Shown piece after piece: positions 56,702 through 64,000 of a DNA stretch of 64,000 bases. The notes beneath the pieces are model-generated. The model worked only from the letters and a program-made list of their open reading frames with translations, was not told the origin of the DNA and ran no database searches. The DNA lies in contig NZ_CP094528.1 of assembly GCF_022811705.1 (NCBI RefSeq), forward strand, positions 3,038,001 through 3,102,000, given 5' to 3'. Made by a program: the position numbers and the translations under genes. Each line of letters opens with the position of its first letter. Position 1 is the stretch's first letter. Source of the stretch: Agromyces larvae. Lineage in GTDB: Bacteria > Actinomycetota > Actinomycetes > Actinomycetales > Microbacteriaceae.

Positions 56702-57864
56702 CGGATGCTTCGGAGCTCCCTGAGCTTGTCGAAGGGGGTGGGCTCGCTTCGACGGGCTCAGCGAGCTTGACGGAGCTCCCTGAGCTTGTCGAAGGGGGTG
56801 GTGTGGGAGCGGGGCTCGCTTCGACAAGCTCAGCGAGCTTGGTGGGGCTCCCTGAGCTTGTCGAAGGGGGTGCGCTCGCTTCGACGGGCTCAGCGAGCTT
56901 GGCGGGCTCGGCGAGCGGGGCGGAGCTCCCTGAGCTTGTCGAAGGGGGTGGGCTCGCTTCGACAGGCTCAGCGAGCTTGGCGGGCTCGGCGAGCGGGGCG
57001 GAGCTCCCTGAGCTTGTCGAAGGGGGTGGGCTCGCTTCGACGGGCTCAGCGAGCTTGGCGGGCTCAGCGAGCTTGGCGGGCTCAGCGAGCTTGGCGGGCT
57101 CAGCGGGCTCGACGGGGGCGCGGAGTGCCGCGCCGCTGCTCGTCGAGCGGCACGCCGACCGGGTCGTCGCGACCCTGAACCGCCCCGAGGTGCGCAACGC
57201 GATCGACCAGGCCACGATCGACGCGCTGCATGCGCTCTGCGCGGAGCTCGAGGCCGAGCCGCGCATCCTCATCCTCACCGGCGCGGGCGGCGTCTTCGCA
57301 TCGGGCGCCGACATCGCGCAACTGCGCGAACGGCGCGCCGCCGACGCGCTCGCCGGCATCAACGCCAACTGCTTCGTGCGGATCCACGAGCTGCCGATGC
57401 CGGTCATCGCCGCGATCGACGGGTACGCGCTCGGCGGGGGAGCCGAGTTGGCCTACGCCGCCGACCTGCGCATCGGCACGCCCGCGCTCAAGATGGGCAA
57501 CCCCGAGACCGGCCTCGGCATCATCGCCGCGGCCGGGGCGAGCTGGCGGTTGCGCGAGATCGTCGGCGAGGCGCGGGCGGCCGAGCTGCTGCTCACGGGC
57601 CGCCTCGTCGGAGCCGATGAAGCGCTCGCGATCGGCCTCGTCACGGCGGTGCACGAGGCATCCGGTCTGATGGATGCCGCCCATGCGCTCGCCGACCGCA
57701 TCGCCGCGAACGATCGCGCGGCGACCATCGCGATGAAGCGGGCGCTCGCCGCGCCGCGAGCCGCCCACCCGCAGGTCGACCTCGAGTTGCAGGCCGAGCT
57801 CTTCGAGAGCCCCGAGAAGGAGCGGCGGATGACCGCGTTCCTGGAGAAGAGGTCGCGGCGATGA
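56698..57864 (+). CDS. Enoyl-CoA hydratase with a repeat-derived N-terminal extension
   Basis: A 388-residue frame. Residues ~140-388 are an ordinary enoyl-CoA hydratase: RVVATLNRPEVRNAID, ILTGAGGVFASGADIAQL, AIDGYALGGGAELAYAADL and MGNPETGLGI, with the second catalytic Glu in GNPE. The first ~140 residues are translated from the intergenic repeat family and read SELPELVEGGG and LASTGSASL over and over. The GTG start overlaps the thiolase stop (GTGA) and has GAGGGG seven bases upstream, so translation through the repeats is plausible. Alternatively an unseen internal start, such as a TTG in the repeats, is used. PaaF/PaaG role by context. Confidence 0.85.
56707..57112. repeat. Repeat array inside the hydratase reading frame
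   Basis: Five CCCTGAGCTTGTCGAAGGGG-type units alternate with five inverted CGCTTCGACRGGCTCAGCG-type units, ending in short tandem AGCGAGCTTGGCGGGCTC copies. No stop codon occurs in the hydratase frame. Confidence 0.92.
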
Positions 57865-58778
57865 GTGCGCACCCCGAGGATTCGAGTTCTCGGCCGGCGG
57901 GTGGTGCTCCGACTCGGTCGGGCGCGGCGCCGGCGGTGGTCGGCGTGCTCGGCGGCGGACGCATGGGGGCGGGCATCGCGCACGCGTTCCTGCTCGCCGG
58001 CAGCCGGGTCACCGTCGTCGAGCGCGACCCCGGCGCGGCCGCCGCGGCCGGCGACCGGGTGCGCGCCTCGCTCATGCAGTCGGTCGAGCGGGGCACCGCG
58101 GGCGACCGGTCGTTCGCCGAGTTGAGCGCGGCGCTGGCCACCGACACGGATGCCGCGGCCTTCGCCGACGCAGGCCTTGTCGTCGAGGCGGTGCCCGAAG
58201 ATCTCGGTGTCAAGCTCGATGCGCTGCGCCGCGTCGAGGCGGTGCTCGGTGCGGACGCCGCGCTCGCGTCGAACACGTCGTCGATCTCGATCGACGCGCT
58301 CGCCGCGGCGCTCGAACGGCCGACACGATTCCTCGGCCTGCACTTCTTCAACCCGGTGCCGGCGTCGAAGCTCGTCGAGATCGTGGTCGGCGGCGCGACG
58401 GAGCCCGCGCTCGCCGAGGCCGCGCGCGACTGGGTCGCCGCGATCGGGAAGACCGCCGTCTCCGTAACCGACTCACCGGGTTTCGCAAGTTCGCGGCTGG
58501 GGCTCGCGATCGGGCTCGAGGCGATCCGCATGCTCGAGGAGGGCGTCGCGACGGCGGCCGACATCGACGCGGCGATGACGCTCGGGTACAAGCATCCGGT
58601 CGGGCCCCTGGAACTGACCGACCTCGTCGGCCTCGACGTGCGCCTCGGCATCGCCGAGTACCTGCACGCCGAACTCGGCGACCGGTTCGCGCCGCCCGCG
58701 CTGCTGCGGCGGATGGTCGCCGAGGGCAAGCTCGGCCGGAAGAGCGGCGAGGGCTTCTACGTGTGGGGCGAATCGTGA
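57861..58778 (+). CDS. 3-hydroxyacyl-CoA dehydrogenase (PaaH-like)
   Basis: A 305-residue single-domain dehydrogenase. The NAD-binding motif is VGVLGGGRMGAGIAHAFLLAG, followed by EAVPEDLGVKLDALR, ASNTSSISIDALA and FLGLHFFNPVPASKLVEIV with the catalytic His. The C-terminal helical domain ends GKLGRKSGEGFYVW. In the phenylacetate pathway it oxidises the 3-hydroxyadipyl-CoA intermediate. Starts 4 bp inside the hydratase end. Confidence 0.92.
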   Translation: MSAHPEDSSSRPAGGAPTRSGAAPAVVGVLGGGRMGAGIAHAFLLAGSRVTVVERDPGAAAAAGDRVRASLMQSVERGTAGDRSFAELSAALATDTDAAAFADAGLVVEAVPEDLGVKLDALRRVEAVLGADAALASNTSSISIDALAAALERPTRFLGLHFFNPVPASKLVEIVVGGATEPALAEAARDWVAAIGKTAVSVTDSPGFASSRLGLAIGLEAIRMLEEGVATAADIDAAMTLGYKHPVGPLELTDLVGLDVRLGIAEYLHAELGDRFAPPALLRRMVAEGKLGRKSGEGFYVWGES

Positions 58779-58961
58779 GCACGGGCCCGCGCTGCTCGCC
58801 GCGTTGCCGGCTGCGCCACCTGCGCGCGCTCTGCGCCAGTCGGACTGGCGCGGAGGCTGCCGAAGTGGCGCGCCGCGTGCGGGCGGGGTCGTCCGTCGTG
58901 CGTGCGCGTGGCCGCCGGCTCGCGCAGCGGGCGCACGAGAAGAAGAACTGCGAGGACTGAG

Positions 58962-61046
58962 ATGACCGAGATGCTGCCCAGCTACGTTCAGGGCGAGTGG
59001 TGGACGCCCGGCGCCGACGCGTCGACGGATGCCACGCAGCAGCCGCCGACCGCGGTGCGAGACGCGTCGACCGGGGAGATCGTGACCCACGTGTCGACCG
59101 CCGGCCTCGACCTGGCCGGCGCGCTGGAGTACGCCCGCACGGTCGGGCAGGCCTCGCTCCGCGAGCTGACGTTCCACCAGCGGGCCGTGCTGCTCAAGCA
59201 GTTCGCTCTCGCGCTGACCGAGCGCAAGGCCGAGCTCTACGAACTGTCGGCGCGTACCGGCGCGACGAAGCAGGACTCGTGGGTCGACATCGACGGCGGC
59301 ATCGGGGTGTTCTTCTCGTACTCGTCGAAGGGCCGGCGCGAACTGCCCAACACGAAGGTCTACGTCGACGGGCCGATCGAGCAGCTCTCGAAGGACGGCT
59401 CATTCCTCGGGCGGCATATCTATACCAGCCTTCCGGGTGTGGCGGTGCAGATCAACGCGTTCAACTTCCCCGTGTGGGGGTCGCTCGAGAAGTTCGCGCC
59501 GGCGTTCATCGCGGGCGTGCCGTCGGTGGTGAAGCCCGCGACACCGACCGGGTACCTCGCCGAAGCGTTCGTGCGGATCCTCGTGGAGTCGGGCCTCCTG
59601 CCCGATGGATCGCTGCAGCTCGTGTCGGGCAGCGTGCCCGACCTGTTCGACCACCTGCGCCTCGGCGACCTGGTCGCGTTCACCGGCAGCGCGTCGACCG
59701 CCGAACGTCTGCGCTCGCACGAGTCGGTGCAGACCGGCGGGGTGCGGTTCACGAGCGAGACCGACTCGATCAACGCCTCGGTGCTCGGCCCCGACGCGGT
59801 CGCGGGCACGCCCGAGTTCGACGCCTACGTGCGCCAGCTCGTCGTCGAGATGACGACGAAGGCCGGGCAGAAGTGCACCGCGATCCGCCGCGCGGTCGTG
59901 CCCTCGGGCTCGATCGACGACGTGGTCGAAGCGGTGCGCGAGCGCATCGCATCCCGCACGGTCGTGGGCGACCCGCGAGACGAGGCGACCACGATGGGTC
60001 CGCTCGCGAGCGTCGAGCAGCGCGACGAAGTACTGCGCCAGGTCGGCCGGCTCGTCGACGCCGGCGGCCGCGTTGTGATCGGCTCGACGGATGCCCCAGG
60101 CGGCATGAACCCCGACGGCGCGTTCGTGGCGCCGGTGCTGCTGCGGTTCGACGACGCATCGACCGAGGCGGTGAACGAGGTCGAGGCGTTCGGCCCGGTC
60201 TCGAGCGTGATCGGGTACGAGTCGCTCGCGGATGCCGCAGCCATCGTCGCCCGCGGCGGCGGGTCGCTCGTCACCAGCATCGCGACCCATGACCCGGCGG
60301 TCGCCGCCGAGCTCACGACCCGCATCGCCGCGTACAACGGCCGGGTGCTGCTGCTCGACCGCGACGACGCGCGGTCGTCGACCGGGCACGGGTCGCCGCT
60401 GCCGCAGCTCGTGCACGGCGGCCCGGGTCGAGCCGGCGGGGGCGAGGAGCTCGGCGGCATCCGCGCCGTGCTGCACCACATGCAGCGTACGGCGGTGCAG
60501 GGCTCGCCCGAGATGCTCACGGCGTTGACGGGGATCTGGCACCCCGGGGCATCCGCTCGGCCCTATGCGACGACCGGCGACGCGCACCCGTTCCGGAAGA
60601 GCCTCGCCGAGCTCGCGATCGGCGACCAGGTCGTGTCGGGTTCGCGCACCGTGACGCTCGAGGACATCGAGACGTTCGCCGCGTTCACCGGCGACACGTT
60701 CTACGCCCACATGGACGAGGAGGCCGCAGCGGCGAACCCGTTCTTCCCCGGTCGGGTCGCGCACGGATACCTGCTCGTGTCGTGGGCGGCGGGCCTGTTC
60801 GTCGACCCGGCGCCCGGGCCGGTGCTCGCGAACTCGGGGCTCGAGAACCTGCGGTTCATGACCCCGGTGTCGCCCGGCGACGAGATCCGCGTCGAACTCA
60901 CCGCGAAGCAGATCACCCCGCGCGAGACCGACGAGTACGGCGAGGTGCGGTGGGACGCGGTGCTGCGCAACCAGCGCGACGAAGTCGTGGCGCAGTACGA
61001 CGTGCTGACGCTCGTGGCGAAGGAGCGGGTGCCGGCGGCGGTGTGA
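58962..61046 (+). CDS. paaZ: PaaZ, oxepin-CoA hydrolase / aldehyde dehydrogenase
   Basis: A 694-residue fusion. The N-terminal aldehyde dehydrogenase (about residues 1-525) has Glu266 in FTSETDSINA and the catalytic Cys305 in KAGQKCTAIRR. The C-terminal MaoC-type hydratase (about 540-690) has TFAAFTGDTFYAHMDEEAA and FFPGRVAHGYLLVSWAAG. PaaZ opens the oxepin-CoA ring and oxidises the aldehyde in aerobic phenylacetate degradation. The ATG at MTEMLPSYVQGEWW is used; 183 bp without a gene separate it from the dehydrogenase, with a GCGCCAGTC/GACTGGCGC hairpin at 58833-58851. Confidence 0.94.
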   Translation: MTEMLPSYVQGEWWTPGADASTDATQQPPTAVRDASTGEIVTHVSTAGLDLAGALEYARTVGQASLRELTFHQRAVLLKQFALALTERKAELYELSARTGATKQDSWVDIDGGIGVFFSYSSKGRRELPNTKVYVDGPIEQLSKDGSFLGRHIYTSLPGVAVQINAFNFPVWGSLEKFAPAFIAGVPSVVKPATPTGYLAEAFVRILVESGLLPDGSLQLVSGSVPDLFDHLRLGDLVAFTGSASTAERLRSHESVQTGGVRFTSETDSINASVLGPDAVAGTPEFDAYVRQLVVEMTTKAGQKCTAIRRAVVPSGSIDDVVEAVRERIASRTVVGDPRDEATTMGPLASVEQRDEVLRQVGRLVDAGGRVVIGSTDAPGGMNPDGAFVAPVLLRFDDASTEAVNEVEAFGPVSSVIGYESLADAAAIVARGGGSLVTSIATHDPAVAAELTTRIAAYNGRVLLLDRDDARSSTGHGSPLPQLVHGGPGRAGGGEELGGIRAVLHHMQRTAVQGSPEMLTALTGIWHPGASARPYATTGDAHPFRKSLAELAIGDQVVSGSRTVTLEDIETFAAFTGDTFYAHMDEEAAAANPFFPGRVAHGYLLVSWAAGLFVDPAPGPVLANSGLENLRFMTPVSPGDEIRVELTAKQITPRETDEYGEVRWDAVLRNQRDEVVAQYDVLTLVAKERVPAAV

Positions 61047-61089
61047 CGCGCCGGCCGGTCAGCTCGGTTCGGTCGCTCGCAGGAACGTC

Positions 61090-61500
61090 TCACGCCGGCG
61101 CGCGGGTGGTGAAGCCGAGCTCATCGGCGACCTGGACGAGCCTCAGGTCGTAGCTCCAGATCTCGTCGGCGTCGAGTAGCGTCGCGGTCGCAAGGTGAAT
61201 GGAGTCGAGCGAGCGCAGCGCCGGTGGGCCGATGCGGCGTGCGACGGACACCACTTCGGAGGCCTGGGGGGCCTCATCGATGCCGCTCAGCGCGACTTCG
61301 GTCAGCCGAGCGATCACGACCGGGTCGGCGTCGTCGAGACGGCTGCGGAGTGCGCGGGACACCTCGACCCAGGCGAGACTCGCGGAAACGAGTTGCGACC
61401 CTCGTGCCTGCTCGGCGCCCAGCGCGAGGACGAACGCTTCGGACCCGGGTTCTCGGATCGCTCGCTTGATCAGCGCGCTGCTGTCGAGGTAGACGAGCAC
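61090..61500 (-). CDS. PIN-domain toxin (VapC-like)
   Basis: A 136-residue PIN-domain ribonuclease. Acidic residues are in YLDSSALIKRAI, VSASLAWVEVSRALRSR, RSLDSIHLATA and WSYDLRLVQVADELGF. VapC toxins cleave tRNA or rRNA until antitoxin binds. It starts one base behind the antitoxin stop and is convergent with paaZ. Confidence 0.9.
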   Translation of the reverse strand: MLVYLDSSALIKRAIREPGSEAFVLALGAEQARGSQLVSASLAWVEVSRALRSRLDDADPVVIARLTEVALSGIDEAPQASEVVSVARRIGPPALRSLDSIHLATATLLDADEIWSYDLRLVQVADELGFTTRAPA

Positions 61501-61501
61501 G

Positions 61502-61759
61502 TCAGAAACGGTCTTCGCGGTCGAGGAGGTCGAGGCTCGTCAAACTCGGCGGGAGGACCAGCGGATGGTCGGTCGTCGTGAAGGGCTGCCTGGCAGGTCT
61601 GATGGCCGCACGGTAGGTGGCGACGGGAGACGCTCCGCCCACCTCGAGATAGCGGATCAGTGCGCGTCGGAGGATCTCTTGCTGGCTGACACCGCTCTCG
61701 GTCGACTTGTCACGCAACGCGCGCGCGAGCTCGGGCTCGAGTCGAAGATTGACGGCCAT
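61502..61759 (-). CDS. Ribbon-helix-helix antitoxin (VapB-like)
   Basis: An 85-residue protein. The N-terminal ribbon-helix-helix is AVNLRLEPELARALRDKSTESGVSQQEILRRALIRYL. The C-terminal half, rich in Pro and Asp (TTTDHPLVLPPSLTSLDLLDRE), is the probable toxin-binding part. It is the first gene of the pair and likely represses it. Confidence 0.85.
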   Translation of the reverse strand: MAVNLRLEPELARALRDKSTESGVSQQEILRRALIRYLEVGGASPVATYRAAIRPARQPFTTTDHPLVLPPSLTSLDLLDREDRF

Positions 61760-61775
61760 GGCGGCATGGTATCAG

Positions 61776-61785
61776 GTGGTACCAC
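61776..61785. promoter_or_regulatory. Possible vapBC operator palindrome
   Basis: GTGGTACCAC is a perfect 10-bp palindrome within GGTATCAGGTGGTACCAC. It lies 16 bp in front of the antitoxin ATG and directly behind the recQ stop, fitting an autoregulatory site. Confidence 0.45.
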
Positions 61786-63906
61786 TCACCCGCGCAGCGC
61801 CAGCGCGAACGGCAGCACGTCGGTCGCACCGGCGGCGCGGAGTTCGCGGGCGGCGACGGTGAGCGTCCAGCGGCTGTCGGCCAGGTCGTCGACGAGCAGG
61901 ACAGGGCCGGATGGCACGTCGAGCGCGGTGGCGTCGAACCGGTTCCAGACGCCGGCGAGCCGGTAGGCGCTGTTGCCGCCGGGTTGGCCGGTCGGGCCGC
62001 CGTCGCGCAGGGCGAGCGCGCCGAGGTACGGGAGCCGGCCGATCTCGGCGAGCCCGCGGGCGAGGGTGTCGACGAGCTGCGGGTGCGACCTCGACGGCAT
62101 CGCGACGACCGCGACGGGTCGTTCGGCCCACCCCCGGTCGGCGAGCACGCGCACGCACGCGTCGAGCAGCCGGGGCGGTACCGGGGCGTCGGGCGTGCCG
62201 GCGGCGAACACCTCGCGCAGCGCGCCGCCCCAGCCGAGGTCGGTGAGCCGGGCGAGCGCCCGGCCCTCGGCGGCCTGCTCGCCCGGAGCGATGCGGCCCT
62301 TCACCGGCACGCCGAGGCGGTCGGCGCCCGTCGGCCACATCTTGCGCGGTTCGATCGGCACGCCGACCCGGTCGAGGGCCGACGCGGCGGCCTGTTCGGC
62401 GTCGCCCGCGATGGCCGTCGGAAACCACGTGCCGGCGCAGATGTCGCAGCGCCCGCACGGCGCCGCGGTCTCGTCGTCGAGGGAGCGCTGCAGGAACTCC
62501 ATGCGGCACATCTCGGCGGTCTCGTAGTCGAGCATGTGCTGCTGCTCGGCGAGGCGTTCGGCGGCGATGCGCCGGTAGCGCTCGGCGTCGTAGACCCACG
62601 GCTCGCCGGTGGCGACCCAGCCGCCCTGCACCCGGCGCACGGCGCCGTCGACGTCGAGCACCTTCAGCAGCAGTTCGAGCGGCGTGCGGCGCAGGTCGAC
62701 CATGGCCTCGAGGGCGGCCGTCGAGGTGGGCTGATCGGTGAGTGCGGCGAGCACGCGGCCGGCGCGGTCTTCGTCGGGCATCGACGCCGTGGCGAAGTAG
62801 TGCCAGATGTCGCGGTCTTCGACGCCCGGCAGCAGCAGCACGTCGGCGCTGTCGGTCGCCCGGCCGGCGCGACCCACCTGCTGGTAGTACGCGACCGGCG
62901 ACGACGGCGCGCCCAGGTGCAGCACGAACCCGAGATCGGGTTTGTCGAACCCCATGCCGAGCGCGCTCGTGGCCACGAGCGCCTTGACCTCGTTGCGCTT
63001 CAGCATGCCCTCGGACTCGGCACGCTCGTCGGAGTCGGTCTGCCCGGTGTAGGCGCGCACGTCGTGACCCCGCTCGCGCAGCACCCGCGCGGTGTCGATC
63101 GCCGCCGCGACGGTGAGCGTGTAGATGATGCCCGAGCCGGGCAGGTCGTCGAGGTGGCTGATCAGCCATGCGAGCCGGCTCGGCGAGTTCGGCAGCCGCA
63201 GCACCCCCAGTCGCAGGGAGGCGCGGGCGAGCGGGCCGCGGATGGTGAGGACCCCGGAACCCTCGGATGCTCCGCCCCCCGCGGCGACGCCGAGCTGCTC
63301 TTCGACATCGGCGACGACCCGGCTGTTCGCGGTCGCGGTCGTCGCGAGCACCGGGACGCCGGCAGGCAACTCCGCGATGAGGTCGCGCAGCCGCCGGTAG
63401 TCGGGTCGGAAGTCGTGCCCCCAGTCGCTGATGCAGTGCGCCTCGTCGACCACGAGCAGGCCGATGCGGCGCACCAGCGCCGGAAGCTGCTGCTCGCGGA
63501 ACGACGGATTGTTGAGCCGCTCGGGCGAGACGAGCAGTACATCGACCTCGTCGGCGTCGAGCCGGGCGAGCACGTCGGCCCACTCGTGCGGGTTGGTGGA
63601 GTTGATCGAGACGGCTCGGACCCCGGCGCGCTCGGCGGCGGCGACCTGGTCGCGCATGAGCGCGAGCAGGGGTGACACGAGCACCGTCGGCCCGGCGCCC
63701 GCCTGGCGCAGCAGCAGGGTGGCGACGAAGTACACCGCCGACTTGCCCCAGCCGGTGCGCTGCACGACGAGGGCCCGGCGGTGCTCGTCGACCAGCGCCG
63801 AGATCGCCTCGAACTGCCCGTCGTGGAACTCGGCGTCGTCGCGACCGACGAGCGCGCGGAGCGCGGCGAGGGCGGCCGAGCGGGTGTCGGTCGTGGCGTC
63901 GGTCAT
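61786..63906 (-). CDS. RecQ-family DNA helicase with C-terminal phosphoribosyltransferase-like domain
   Basis: A 706-residue superfamily 2 helicase. Motifs are VVQRTGWGKSAVYF (Walker A), LVVDEAHCISDWGHDFRPDYR (DEAH), LATTATA, and VAYYQQVGRAGR (motif VI). The zinc-binding Cys are in CRMEF and CGRCDIC. The last ~200 residues are not RQC/HRDC-like. They include VAVVAMPSRSHPQLVDTLA and the phosphoribosyltransferase-type loop VLLVDDLADSRWTLTVAARELRAAGA. It is upstream of vapB on the same strand. Confidence 0.88.
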   Translation of the reverse strand: MTDATTDTRSAALAALRALVGRDDAEFHDGQFEAISALVDEHRRALVVQRTGWGKSAVYFVATLLLRQAGAGPTVLVSPLLALMRDQVAAAERAGVRAVSINSTNPHEWADVLARLDADEVDVLLVSPERLNNPSFREQQLPALVRRIGLLVVDEAHCISDWGHDFRPDYRRLRDLIAELPAGVPVLATTATANSRVVADVEEQLGVAAGGGASEGSGVLTIRGPLARASLRLGVLRLPNSPSRLAWLISHLDDLPGSGIIYTLTVAAAIDTARVLRERGHDVRAYTGQTDSDERAESEGMLKRNEVKALVATSALGMGFDKPDLGFVLHLGAPSSPVAYYQQVGRAGRATDSADVLLLPGVEDRDIWHYFATASMPDEDRAGRVLAALTDQPTSTAALEAMVDLRRTPLELLLKVLDVDGAVRRVQGGWVATGEPWVYDAERYRRIAAERLAEQQHMLDYETAEMCRMEFLQRSLDDETAAPCGRCDICAGTWFPTAIAGDAEQAAASALDRVGVPIEPRKMWPTGADRLGVPVKGRIAPGEQAAEGRALARLTDLGWGGALREVFAAGTPDAPVPPRLLDACVRVLADRGWAERPVAVVAMPSRSHPQLVDTLARGLAEIGRLPYLGALALRDGGPTGQPGGNSAYRLAGVWNRFDATALDVPSGPVLLVDDLADSRWTLTVAARELRAAGATDVLPFALALRG

Positions 63907-64000
63907 CGCTCCACCCTCGCACGTGCGTGCGACATCGTCGGTGTTCGGCCGGTGGGGAAGGAGAGGGTGCGAGGACAGGTCAGCCGAGCAGGTGCTCGAC

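Noticed and set aside
56707..57112. CRISPR-like array in the hydratase gene
   Set aside because: The units alternate in orientation, spacers are not unique, and no cas genes are present; it is the same family as the intergenic repeats.

Overview
The window is chromosomal DNA of a high-GC actinobacterium, most likely a member of the Microbacteriaceae (Micrococcales; Agromyces/Microbacterium-like). The call rests on gene order: rpmH/dnaA/dnaN/recF/DUF721/gyrB/gyrA/DUF3566 followed by tRNA-Ile and tRNA-Ala, then ppiA/rhomboid/crgA/class E sortase/trpG-like and an fhaA-fhaB-pstP-rodA-pbpA-pknA-pknB operon. It is an origin-proximal segment.

Layout. (1) 1-2.9 kb: leftward rpmH-rnpA-yidD-yidC-jag-rsmG, with a near-perfect parS site at the rsmG start. 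(2) 2.9-13.6 kb: rightward dnaA, an oriC candidate between dnaA and dnaN, dnaN, recF, a DUF721 gene, gyrB, gyrA and a DUF3566 membrane protein, with tRNA-Ile and tRNA-Ala after it. (3) 13.8-16.66 kb: a small decayed integrative element at the 3' end of tRNA-Ala, bounded by 47-bp direct repeats. It carries an integrase fragment cut by an IS5/IS427-type insertion sequence, and one unknown gene. (4) 16.8-29.0 kb: a xylan/arabinoxylan-oligosaccharide utilisation locus (GH51, LacI regulator, ABC importer, YesL-like protein, GH39, esterase, GH120). (5) 29.2-33.1 kb: a MarR/oxidoreductase operon; head-to-head with it a SAM-IV-like riboswitch in front of an unrecognised gene; a NUDIX hydrolase; and two small ORFs. 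(6) 33.2-46.4 kb: conserved envelope and cell-division genes ending in the PASTA-kinase operon. (7) 46.4-50.2 kb: a GH65 phosphorylase with a beta-phosphoglucomutase-like HAD, then tRNA-Leu(CAG). (8) 50.3-55.2 kb: two unknown genes, a GNAT fragment, NDH-2 and an MFS exporter. (9) 55.4-61.0 kb: lower phenylacetate-pathway genes (thiolase, enoyl-CoA hydratase, 3-hydroxyacyl-CoA dehydrogenase, PaaZ) behind a PaaR-like operator. (10) 61.1-63.9 kb: VapBC and a RecQ helicase with a C-terminal phosphoribosyltransferase-like domain.

How the genes work together. The left part is the replication/segregation core. The xylan locus looks like one regulon: a LacI-type repressor between divergent transcription units, twin TATCGATA-centred operators in front of the importer, and intracellular GH39/GH120/GH51 enzymes plus an esterase to finish imported substituted xylo-oligosaccharides. 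The PASTA-kinase operon couples a phosphatase, two FHA proteins, a SEDS polymerase and its cognate PBP to two Ser/Thr kinases.

The observations most worth a second look are the SAM-IV-like riboswitch preceding a gene with no recognised methionine function, the enoyl-CoA hydratase whose first ~140 residues are translated from the intergenic repeat family, the tRNA-Ala element, a cluster of DnaA-box-like palindromes about 30 kb from oriC, and the RecQ fusion. All family assignments come from reading motifs by eye; no database search was run.
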